Shown piece by piece: positions 1 through 5,442 of a stretch of DNA of 5,745 nucleotides (its first letter is position 1; every line of letters begins with the position of its first letter). Made by a program: the position numbers and the translations under genes. The stretch is from assembly GCA_002480345.1 (NCBI GenBank), contig DLBY01000075.1, positions 491 through 6,235 on the forward strand, read 5' to 3'. Source of the stretch: Phycisphaerales bacterium UBA7812. Its GTDB lineage: Bacteria > Planctomycetota > Phycisphaerae > Phycisphaerales > UBA1924. The notes under the pieces were generated by a model. It had not been told where the DNA came from. It made no database searches and saw nothing but the letters and a program-made list of their open reading frames with translations.

Positions 1-758
1 TGCTGGTCGTCATCGCGATCATCGCGCTGCTGATCGGCATCCTGCTCCCCGCGCTCGGGAAGGCGCGTGTGAGCGCCTACCGCACGCAGGCGCTCGCGAA
101 CGCGAAGTCCAACGCGGCCGCGATGCAGATGTACCTCGACCAGAACCAGGACAGCTACCCGTTCGTCGAGCCCGGCGCCGACCCGCTGGGCGGGATGGGG
201 GGCATGCGGTTCCTGACCATCGAGTGGTACCCGCAGGGCACGATCGTCGCGACCAACGACCTGTTCATGCTGGGCTGGGCCTGGCCCAGCCTCGTCTCGT
301 CGGTGGTGCCCTGGGAGGAGGGCTACCCGACCTGGGTCAGCCCCGGGATGGACACCGATCTGCCCGAGAACGAGGACTTCGATTTCGGGGGCGACGGGCC
401 GGGGCCCGAATCCTCCGTCTCCTGGAGGCTGACGCACGGCTTCCTCGCGGACCCGACGCTCTGGGGCGACGCACCCCCGGCGGAGACCGACGGGCTGATC
501 CGGGGCGTGCGCGCCCACGAGGTCGTTTTCCCCACCCAGAAGGTCCTGCTCTACGACGCGCACCTCGCGTACCTGCCCAGGGAACCCGCCCTGCGGGAGG
601 GGCACTGGGACGCGCCCACCCCCATGGCGTTCCCCGATGGGCACGCGAGCACCCACAACCCGCTCGACGCGACGGAGGGTGTCGCGAACATCCTCCGCGA
701 GGGGGGCAGCGAGCGCCTCAACAACACCCCCGAGGGCGTGCGCGGCGCGGACTACTGA
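1..758 (+). CDS. Prepilin-like protein with N-terminal cleavage/methylation-type helix (5' partial)
   Basis: The reading frame enters from the left edge (first full codon at base 3) and stops with TGA at 756-758; 251 codons are visible. The first visible residues, LVVIAIIALLIGILLPAL, then GKAR, are the hydrophobic helix that follows the prepilin peptidase site in type IV pilin and type II secretion pseudopilin families. The short basic leader, cleavage glycine and conserved Glu lie just outside the window. The rest is a soluble, Trp- and Pro-rich domain ending with M-A-F-P-D-G-H-A near 626-648. This resembles the C-terminal DGH motif of the large planctomycete family of pilin-like proteins. 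By family knowledge, such proteins are inner-membrane inserted, processed by a PilD-type peptidase, and exported or assembled as pseudopilins; the substrate is unknown. The true start cannot be given. The sulfotransferase follows 38 bp downstream on the same strand, so the two may share a transcript. Confidence 0.85.
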   Translation, partial: LVVIAIIALLIGILLPALGKARVSAYRTQALANAKSNAAAMQMYLDQNQDSYPFVEPGADPLGGMGGMRFLTIEWYPQGTIVATNDLFMLGWAWPSLVSSVVPWEEGYPTWVSPGMDTDLPENEDFDFGGDGPGPESSVSWRLTHGFLADPTLWGDAPPAETDGLIRGVRAHEVVFPTQKVLLYDAHLAYLPREPALREGHWDAPTPMAFPDGHASTHNPLDATEGVANILREGGSERLNNTPEGVRGADY

Positions 759-796
759 GCCCCTCGCGCTCGCCCGGCGCGGGTACCCTCCATCCC
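759..796 (+). other. Short spacer between prepilin-like and sulfotransferase genes
   Basis: These 38 bp hold no clear terminator and no Shine-Dalgarno sequence. A 4-bp stem CCCG/CGGG (773-783) and the palindrome GGGTACCC (781-788) are visible, but no T-run follows. The short spacing and absent terminator favour read-through from the upstream gene. Confidence 0.4.
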
Positions 797-1669
797 ATGC
801 GCCGGCTCGTGCACGACATCGTCAAGACGGCTGGGGACGCGGCGGTCCGGATCGAATCGCGCGTCCTCGAACGCCCCGCACCCTCACTGGATGGCGTGGG
901 AGGGCCCGTCCTTGTCGCGAGCCATCGGCGCTCGGGCACCCATCTCACGCTCGACCTGATCAGGCGGAACTTCCCGGCGTGCATGCCGCGGATGCTCCCG
1001 CTCGAGAACCCGCACGATTCCTACCTCAACCTCGATCGCTTCGAAGCGGGACACCCCGTCGCGTGCGGCGAGCGCGAGGCGCTGCGCATCCTCAGCAAGG
1101 CGCGGCGTCCGCTGCTCAAGACGCACAGCGAGCCCGGCTACGACGCGGTCGACCCCGCGAGACGACCGTTCCTCGAGGGCCTGCTCGCGAAGGCGAAGAC
1201 CATCTATGTGTGGCGCGACGGGAAGAAGGTGATGTGCTCGATGTGGACCTGGCGCCGGGTGTTCGACCCCGCGGCGCGTGTGCCGTTCTCCGAGTTCATC
1301 CGACAGACCGATGACCGGGGGCGTTCGCGCGTGCGGGTGTGGGGCGAGCATGTCAGCGCGTGGCGCGCGCAGCCCGGGGTGCTGGTCGTCGACTTCGAGC
1401 GCATCGTGCGCGACACGCACACCCTGATCGAGGAGATCGCGTCGTTCATCGGGGAGGCGCCCGTCGTGCGCGATCCGGCCCTTCCAAGATCGAACACGAC
1501 GAGGCTGCAGAGCTACCTGAGCCGGCTCACCGGCAACCTGGAGAGCACCAACCAGCACGCGGCGGGGGACCGTCCACCGAAGCCTCACGAGGTGTTCACG
1601 GATGAGGACGAGGCGTTCTACGACGCGGAGCTCGCGGGGTTGCCGGTGACGACGACCGCCTCGGGATAG
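797..1669 (+). CDS. PAPS-dependent sulfotransferase family protein
   Basis: 290 residues, a normal length for a single-domain sulfotransferase. The 5'-phosphosulfate-binding loop is S42-H-R-R-S-G-T-H49 after the strand V38-L-V-A41, matching the family pattern [RK]-S-G-T. K108-T-H110 fits the K-T-H motif that holds the catalytic histidine of cytosolic sulfotransferases. Y137-V-W-R140 ... S148 reproduces the 3'-phosphate-binding Arg and Ser with the family's eight-residue spacing. By family knowledge it would move sulfate from PAPS to a hydroxyl or amine of an acceptor; the acceptor (glycan, lipid or small molecule) cannot be read from the sequence. No signal peptide or membrane segment is seen, so it is probably cytoplasmic. 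ATG 797 is chosen because it follows the upstream stop and leaves the PAPS loop about 40 residues in; there is no Shine-Dalgarno sequence before it. Its last 52 bp overlap the convergent gene on the minus strand. Confidence 0.88.
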   Translation: MRRLVHDIVKTAGDAAVRIESRVLERPAPSLDGVGGPVLVASHRRSGTHLTLDLIRRNFPACMPRMLPLENPHDSYLNLDRFEAGHPVACGEREALRILSKARRPLLKTHSEPGYDAVDPARRPFLEGLLAKAKTIYVWRDGKKVMCSMWTWRRVFDPAARVPFSEFIRQTDDRGRSRVRVWGEHVSAWRAQPGVLVVDFERIVRDTHTLIEEIASFIGEAPVVRDPALPRSNTTRLQSYLSRLTGNLESTNQHAAGDRPPKPHEVFTDEDEAFYDAELAGLPVTTTASG

Positions 1670-3192
1670 AGGCTGAAGCGGCGCAGCACGATCAGCACGA
1701 TGCCGACCATCCACAAGAGGATGCCGATCCCCAGGACGACGATCATGGGGATCGGCACCATCGCGCCGCTCGGGGCATAGTTGAACTGGTTGCTCGCGGG
1801 CGCGACGGTGACGAACCCGCCGTCCGGGTTGCCGTCGCCCGGCGGGGTCGCGGCGATCGCGCTGCCCCCGCCCGACGCGCCGTAGGCGCTGACGGTGTCG
1901 TAGGCGGTGGGGTTGACCTCGAGTTCGACGATCAGATCGAGGAGATCCTCGAGACCCGGGTCCGGGCTTCCCGAGGGCGTGGTGAGGCCCGCGGTGTCGG
2001 CGAGCAGCGCGATCGCCTCGGGGTGGGACGAGGGGGACGCCTCGCTCGATTCCCCGGCGCGGGTGATCGCCGCGTGCGCGCGCCCGGGCTCGTACACCAT
2101 CTCGACGGGCCAGCCCTCGGGCGGGCGCACGGAAATGGTGATCGTCCCGAGCACGGGCCCGGTCCCTTCATCGAGAAAGCCCACGCGGATGGAGCCGTCG
2201 TAGGCGTGCAGGCTGGGGGAGCCGCTGTGGAACTGATCAACGGTGTTGCTCTCGAACGCGAACGAGAGGGCGGAGGATGAATCGCCCGACTGCGCCGTCG
2301 CGGTGAGGTGACCCGGCGCCCAGGTGATCGACCGGGTGACGCTGGTGCTCGAGCCCGACGGGCCGACGGTGGTGGTCGTCGTCACCGTCGCGCCGAGCAC
2401 GCCCGTCGGGCTCGTGGTGATCGAGGTGGCGCCGGGGCCCGCGTTGCCCAGCACATCGTGGACGGCTGTGCCCGGGTCGCGCCGGAGATACTCCACGGCG
2501 CCCGCGAGGATGTCGGCTTCGTACCGCGCCCAAGCGGTCGTCGTGTCGATCCCGGCAGCGGTGAGCGCGCGCTCCGCGGCGGCGGTGTCGAACGCGTCGC
2601 CCGCAGCGCCGGTTGCGGGGAGGACCCACGAGCCCGCCGCCGCGTCGATCTCGGCGCGCGTGGAGGGCCCCGCGTCGGGGCGGATGGTCAGGGCGATTGT
2701 CCCGCCTGTCGCGCTCGACCACTGGTGCCGGAGGTCCGCGTCGAACCGGACGCTGTAGCCGGGCTGGGTGGTGGGTGCGCCGCCGTCGGAACGGACGGCG
2801 CCGATCGACTGGGAGAACGACTGCTGCATGCCGCTCGAGTAGTTCGCCGCATAGGAAACGGACTGGGCGATGCCGGCGCCGATGAGCGTGACGGTGCCCG
2901 CGATCATGGTCCAGGTGAGGATGAGCGTGACCAGCCCGGGGCGGGTCTTCTTCGCGAGCGCGAGGGTGAGGACGCCCCCCACGGTGTAGGGCGTGCCGCA
3001 CTCGGGGCAGCGCTCGAGCATGGGTGTCTGTGCGGAGACCGGCGCGATTTCGTGTCGGCAGCGTCCGCAGACGCTCGGCGCGCCGGCGTTCAGGCCTCGC
3101 GGGAGGGTGAGCCCTCGGACGAGGACCATGATGAGCAGCGCCGCGGGGATCGCGCCGATGACGAGCCAGAAGATGCCGAGGGCCAACGCCAT
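1618..3192 (-). CDS. Zinc-ribbon membrane protein with large extracytoplasmic domain (function unknown)
   Basis: 524 residues; I do not recognise a named family. Domains in order: membrane helix 1 at about residues 5-25; a four-cysteine zinc ribbon C42-x2-C45-x16-C62-x2-C65; membrane helix 2 at about 87-108; a Ser/Thr/Gly-rich domain at about 112-475 with a run of five threonines; membrane helix 3 at about 479-503, followed by R504-R505 and a 19-residue tail. Basic residues (R26, R32, R44, R46, K81, K82, R84) lie between helices 1 and 2 and after helix 3. By the positive-inside rule this puts the zinc ribbon and C-terminus in the cytoplasm and the large domain outside. The zinc ribbon suggests a binding or structural role; no catalytic motif was found. 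ATG 3192 is chosen because helix 1 starts at once; no Shine-Dalgarno precedes it, and an AT-rich -10-like hexamer 7 bp upstream would fit a leaderless mRNA. The stop (TAG, 1618-1620) lies inside the convergent sulfotransferase. Confidence 0.8.
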   Translation of the reverse strand: MALALGIFWLVIGAIPAALLIMVLVRGLTLPRGLNAGAPSVCGRCRHEIAPVSAQTPMLERCPECGTPYTVGGVLTLALAKKTRPGLVTLILTWTMIAGTVTLIGAGIAQSVSYAANYSSGMQQSFSQSIGAVRSDGGAPTTQPGYSVRFDADLRHQWSSATGGTIALTIRPDAGPSTRAEIDAAAGSWVLPATGAAGDAFDTAAAERALTAAGIDTTTAWARYEADILAGAVEYLRRDPGTAVHDVLGNAGPGATSITTSPTGVLGATVTTTTTVGPSGSSTSVTRSITWAPGHLTATAQSGDSSSALSFAFESNTVDQFHSGSPSLHAYDGSIRVGFLDEGTGPVLGTITISVRPPEGWPVEMVYEPGRAHAAITRAGESSEASPSSHPEAIALLADTAGLTTPSGSPDPGLEDLLDLIVELEVNPTAYDTVSAYGASGGGSAIAATPPGDGNPDGGFVTVAPASNQFNYAPSGAMVPIPMIVVLGIGILLWMVGIVLIVLRRFSLYPEAVVVTGNPASSAS

Positions 3193-3288
3193 GCGTCCGA
3201 GAATACCGCGCTGATCGGGGATCGTTGCGGCGCGATGTTCGAGCCTTGCGCTTGGAGCAAGAGGGGGTTTCGGATACGCTGCGGTCCC

Positions 3289-3303
3289 TCGCCGATTCGG
3301 CGA
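3289..3303. repeat. Exact inverted repeat TCGCCGA-T-TCGGCGA (possible operator or 5'-UTR hairpin)
   Basis: Bases 3289-3295 (TCGCCGA) are the exact reverse complement of 3297-3303 (TCGGCGA) around a single T at 3296. It lies between the candidate rightward -10 and the ribosome binding site of the fibre gene. In DNA it could be a dimeric regulator site; in RNA it could form a 5-bp stem with a 5-base loop. Short GC-rich palindromes do arise by chance in DNA of this composition, so function is not shown. Confidence 0.35.
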
Positions 3304-3330
3304 TCGCGTGCGCACACTGCTGCACACCAG

Positions 3331-3342
3331 AGAGGGAAGGGG
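3331..3342 (+). promoter_or_regulatory. Ribosome binding site of the fibre gene
   Basis: The purine-rich stretch AGAGGGAAGGGG ends 6 bases before ATG 3349. It supports ATG 3349 over the in-frame upstream ATG at 3235, which would place 38 residues with no signal-peptide character before the signal peptide. The same AGAGGGA core precedes the downstream gene at 5423-5429. Confidence 0.6.
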
Positions 3343-3348
3343 ATCGGC

Positions 3349-5442
3349 ATGCATCGCAAATGGCTTCTTGCGCGCGGGATTTCCTGCGTCCTCGCCCTGG
3401 CCGCCGCGGCGGGCGGTGCGCGGGCGTTCGCGCCCGTCGCGCCGGGCTTCGTCTACCAGGGCCGCCTCGAGGCCGCGGGCGAGGCGTACAGCGGGAGCGC
3501 GGAATTCCGCGTGCGCGCGTACGACAGCGCGGCGGGCGGGGTGCAGGTCGGATCGGAGGTGCTGCTGACGGCGAGCGTCGCGGGCGGCCTGTTCGATCTG
3601 GACCTCGACTTCGGCCCGCTGGTGTTCATCGGCGATGAGGTCTGGATCGAGATCGATGTGCGCACGCCCGGGGACGGCGGGGCGTACACGACGCTCTCGC
3701 CGCGCCAGCGTGTGGCGCCTGCGCCCTACGCGAAGTTCGCGCTCGCGGGCAACGAGGGCCCCGCGGGGCCCGAGGGGCCTCAGGGCCCGGACGGTCCACA
3801 GGGGCCCGCTGGACCGCAAGGCCCTCAGGGCGTCGCGGGCCCGCAGGGGCCAGTCGGTCCGGAGGGCCCGGTGGGGCCGGTCGGCCCGCCCGGGACGACG
3901 AGCTGGCTGGGGCTGACGGATATCCCGGCGCCGTTTGCCGACGGGATCGACAACAACACGACCTATGCCGCCGGGTCGGGGCTCGCGCTCAACGGCACGG
4001 TCTTCTCCGTGCAGACATCGGGCGTCGTGCCCTCGATGCTCGCGTTCGACCGCGACGGGCTCGAGCGCGTCAGCGCCGGGATCCTGCGGACCCCCGCGGC
4101 GGATGTGCTGCGGATGTCGTCGTCGAGGCTCGAGATCGCGGGCGCGGGCGATCCCCTGGTGAATTTCCATGTGGTCAGCGGATCGGATGCGTCGGCGGCG
4201 GGGCAGAACGGCTACGCCGTCTTCGGGAGCACATCTTCGCTGAACATCGCGCTGGACAACAACGAGATCATGGCCCGCAGCAACGGGCAGCCCGCGACGC
4301 TGAACCTCAATGTCGAGGGCGGCGATGTTCTGCTCGGGGGCACCGGGGGAACGGGGCTCGTCGGGGTGGGGCAGAGCTCGCCCAGCGACCGGCTGCATGT
4401 CTCATCGAACCTCGGCGAATCGGCGCTGCGGGTCCAGGTCGGGCCGACGACCCGGCTCCGGGTCAACGCGAACGGCGGCGTGTCGATCGGCGCGAACAAC
4501 ACCGCGGTGCCCGCGGGGGACGCGTATGTCGCGGGGGATCTCGGGATCGGGGTCGCGGTCCCGGATCAGCCCGTGCATATCGAGGTGGGTGAGGAGAGCG
4601 ACCGTGGTCTGCTGATCGCCGAGGCGGACGGGAGCCCGTCGATGAAGCTGTCGACGCGGCTGTTCGAGGCCGACAGCAACTTCACATTCAGCAACCCGTT
4701 CGACTTCACCTTCCGCCCGATGGATTTCTTTGTGTTCGCCGACCGGAACTTCTTCGTGCAGGCTGCGTCGAGCGTCGATATGGAAGCGGCGCTGCGGATG
4801 GATCTCGACGCGGGGACCGAGGTCGAGATCGCGACGGCCCTCTTTGACCTGAATTCAACGAACATCGTCGAGATCGACGCGACCAACAATGTCAATATCG
4901 ACTCGGGTTCGGGCATCGTGAACATCGAGAGCACGAACTTCCAGGGCTCGCTCGTCGGGATCGGCACCGCCGCGGCGGGGTTCAACCTCACCGTCAACGG
5001 GAGCGCCGCGAAGACCGGGGGCGGGCTCTGGGCGGTGTTCTCCGACGAGCGCCTCAAGAAGAACATCGCCCCCATGCCCGGCGTGCTCGACCGCCTCGTG
5101 CGCCTCGAGGGCGTGACCTACGAGTACCGCGACCCCGACCATGTGTCCTACACGCCCGGCGAGCAGCGGGGCTGGATCGCCCAGCAGGTCGCGCAGGTCT
5201 TCCCGCAATGGGTGCACGAGAACGAGGACGGCTACCTGTACATCGAGCCGCAGGGATACGAGGCGATGATCGTCGAGGCGATCAAAGAACTGCGCACCGA
5301 GAAAGACCGTGCCGACCGGCGGCACGCGGAAGAAATCCGAGAGCTCCGCGCCGAGAATAACGCCCTGCGCGAGAGGCTCGAGCGTCTCGAGACGCTCGTG
5401 AGCGCACTCGCGCCGCGGGCTCAGAGGGAGAAGACCGAATGA
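3349..5442 (+). CDS. Secreted collagen-like trimeric fibre protein with C-terminal peptidase S74 chaperone domain
   Basis: 697 residues. Order: Sec signal peptide 1-26 (basic M-H-R-K start, Ala-rich core, probable cleavage after A-R-A26); beta domain about 33-133, opening F-V-Y-Q-G-R-L and closing S-P-R-Q-R-V-A-P-A-P-Y-A, a module I recall from exported planctomycete proteins; collagen-like Gly-X-Y stalk 134-181; three GIG-type modules; an eight-residue beta repeat at 445-530; and peptidase S74 domain from S565. S74 domains are intramolecular chaperones of phage tail fibres, endosialidases and the eukaryotic factor MYRF: they trimerise, fold the fibre and cut themselves off. S565-D-E-R-L-K570 carries the Ser and Lys at the five-residue spacing of the known dyad, so cleavage before S565 is predicted. 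A coiled coil (about 641-688) ends the protein. Inferred role: exported trimeric surface or extracellular fibre; the ligand is unknown. It is coupled by ATGA overlap to the next gene. A phage tail fibre is less likely, given the signal peptide and neighbours. Confidence 0.88.
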   Translation: MHRKWLLARGISCVLALAAAAGGARAFAPVAPGFVYQGRLEAAGEAYSGSAEFRVRAYDSAAGGVQVGSEVLLTASVAGGLFDLDLDFGPLVFIGDEVWIEIDVRTPGDGGAYTTLSPRQRVAPAPYAKFALAGNEGPAGPEGPQGPDGPQGPAGPQGPQGVAGPQGPVGPEGPVGPVGPPGTTSWLGLTDIPAPFADGIDNNTTYAAGSGLALNGTVFSVQTSGVVPSMLAFDRDGLERVSAGILRTPAADVLRMSSSRLEIAGAGDPLVNFHVVSGSDASAAGQNGYAVFGSTSSLNIALDNNEIMARSNGQPATLNLNVEGGDVLLGGTGGTGLVGVGQSSPSDRLHVSSNLGESALRVQVGPTTRLRVNANGGVSIGANNTAVPAGDAYVAGDLGIGVAVPDQPVHIEVGEESDRGLLIAEADGSPSMKLSTRLFEADSNFTFSNPFDFTFRPMDFFVFADRNFFVQAASSVDMEAALRMDLDAGTEVEIATALFDLNSTNIVEIDATNNVNIDSGSGIVNIESTNFQGSLVGIGTAAAGFNLTVNGSAAKTGGGLWAVFSDERLKKNIAPMPGVLDRLVRLEGVTYEYRDPDHVSYTPGEQRGWIAQQVAQVFPQWVHENEDGYLYIEPQGYEAMIVEAIKELRTEKDRADRRHAEEIRELRAENNALRERLERLETLVSALAPRAQREKTE
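3748..3891 (+). repeat. Collagen-like Gly-X-Y repeat, 16 triplets
   Basis: Codons for residues 134-181 give sixteen uninterrupted Gly-X-Y triplets (a seventeenth, G-T-T, follows). Proline fills the X position in 14 of 16; Y is mostly Q, E, A, V or D. At the DNA level this is a degenerate 9-bp array of GGNCCN-type units. A triple helix would require a trimer, which agrees with the C-terminal S74 chaperone. The array is a likely site of length change between strains. Confidence 0.92.
4360..4995 (+). repeat. Three 14-residue GIG-type motifs in the fibre protein
   Basis: Three copies fit phi-G-[IV]-G-x3-[PA]-x3-phi-[HT]-phi: residues 338-351 (V-G-V-G ... P ... L-H-V), 398-411 (L-G-I-G ... P ... 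V-H-I) and 536-549 (V-G-I-G ... A ... L-T-V). This is a recurring module in fibre-like proteins that end in an S74 domain. The third copy immediately precedes the chaperone. Each may mark the start of a beta-rich fibre segment. The span given runs from the first to the last copy and includes the beta repeat at 4681-4938. Confidence 0.65.
4681..4938 (+). repeat. Degenerate eight-residue beta repeat, about 11 units, in the fibre shaft
   Basis: Residues 445-530 divide into units beginning phi-x-phi at 445 (FTF), 453 (FTF), 461 (FVF), 469 (FVQ), 476 (VDM), 484 (MDL), 492 (VEI), 499 (FDL), 507 (VEI), 515 (VNI) and 524 (VNI). The spacing is 7-9 residues, usually 8. The first four units are Phe-rich; the later ones are Val/Ile with Asp, Glu or Asn between. 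An octad with paired inward hydrophobics is the pattern of the triple-stranded beta-helix needles of T4 gp5 and VgrG, although their conserved Gly is absent here. The structural reading is inference. Confidence 0.65.
5041..5439 (+). other. Peptidase S74 intramolecular chaperone domain with Ser-Lys dyad and coiled coil
   Basis: Residues 565-697 of the fibre protein. S565-D-E-R-L-K570-K-N-I is the family signature. Later family features include G-W-I-A-Q-Q-V near 604-610 and the Y637-E-A-M-I-V-E-A-I-K-E-L helix that passes into a charged coiled coil. If the family mechanism holds, this piece is released from the mature fibre as a separate polypeptide of about 133 residues. Confidence 0.85.
5423..5430 (+). 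promoter_or_regulatory. Ribosome binding site of the coupled downstream gene
   Basis: AGAGGGAG lies inside the end of the fibre coding sequence, 8 bases before ATG 5439. Together with the ATGA stop/start overlap it predicts translational coupling, possibly with reinitiation by the same ribosomes. Confidence 0.55.

Larger units (their letters stand above)
3193..3348. promoter_or_regulatory. Divergent intergenic region between the membrane protein and fibre genes
   Basis: This 156-bp gap separates two divergent starts and must hold the 5' signals of both genes unless these lie within coding sequence. Rightward, TTGGAG (3252-3257) and TACGCT (3275-3280) are 17 bp apart, a weak match to a sigma-70 type promoter. 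Leftward, the minus-strand hexamer TATTCT (3205-3200) lies 7 bp before the ATG and has no clear -35. A 5-bp inverted repeat CTTGC/GCAAG spans 3245-3261, overlapping the rightward -35 candidate. An exact 7-bp inverted repeat lies at 3289-3303. The direct repeat GCACAC occurs at 3312-3317 and 3322-3327. The specific elements are guesses; that the region is the control region of both genes is a stronger inference. Confidence 0.45.

Noticed and set aside
773..783. CCCG/CGGG stem as an intrinsic terminator after the prepilin-like gene
   Set aside because: Only 4 bp with a 3-base loop and no T-run.
884..1714. 276-codon minus-strand open frame opposite the sulfotransferase
   Set aside because: No domain, composition typical of an antisense shadow, and the plus strand encodes conserved sulfotransferase motifs.
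2308..3348. Plus-strand open frame continuing 347 codons upstream of the fibre start, opposite the membrane protein gene
   Set aside because: Its translation is Arg/Gly/Ala/Asp-rich low-complexity sequence antisense to a well-supported gene; the signal peptide and ribosome binding site place the start at 3349.
3379..3387. Cys13 of the fibre protein as a lipobox cysteine
   Set aside because: The residue at -3 is Gly rather than Leu, Val or Ile, and the hydrophobic core continues past the Cys; a signal peptidase I site after A26 fits better.
3748..3900. GC-rich periodic DNA as a CRISPR array or minisatellite unrelated to protein
   Set aside because: The period is 9 bp, variation is mainly at codon positions, and it encodes an in-frame Gly-X-Y repeat.
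3193..4398. Minus-strand open frame continuing 402 codons upstream of the membrane protein start, opposite the fibre gene
   Set aside because: Arg/Pro/His-rich translation antisense to the fibre gene; long stop-free frames are expected opposite high-GC genes, and the membrane helix begins at 3192.
4566..5075. 169-codon minus-strand open frame opposite the fibre shaft
   Set aside because: Its Ser/Ile/Thr-rich composition mirrors the beta-repeat codons on the plus strand; there is no start signal or recognisable motif.
3349..5442. Prophage tail-fibre locus
   Set aside because: No other phage genes are in the window, the protein has a Sec signal peptide and a host-type N-terminal module, and the next gene is a host-type exported protein. 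Sequence outside the window could still change this.
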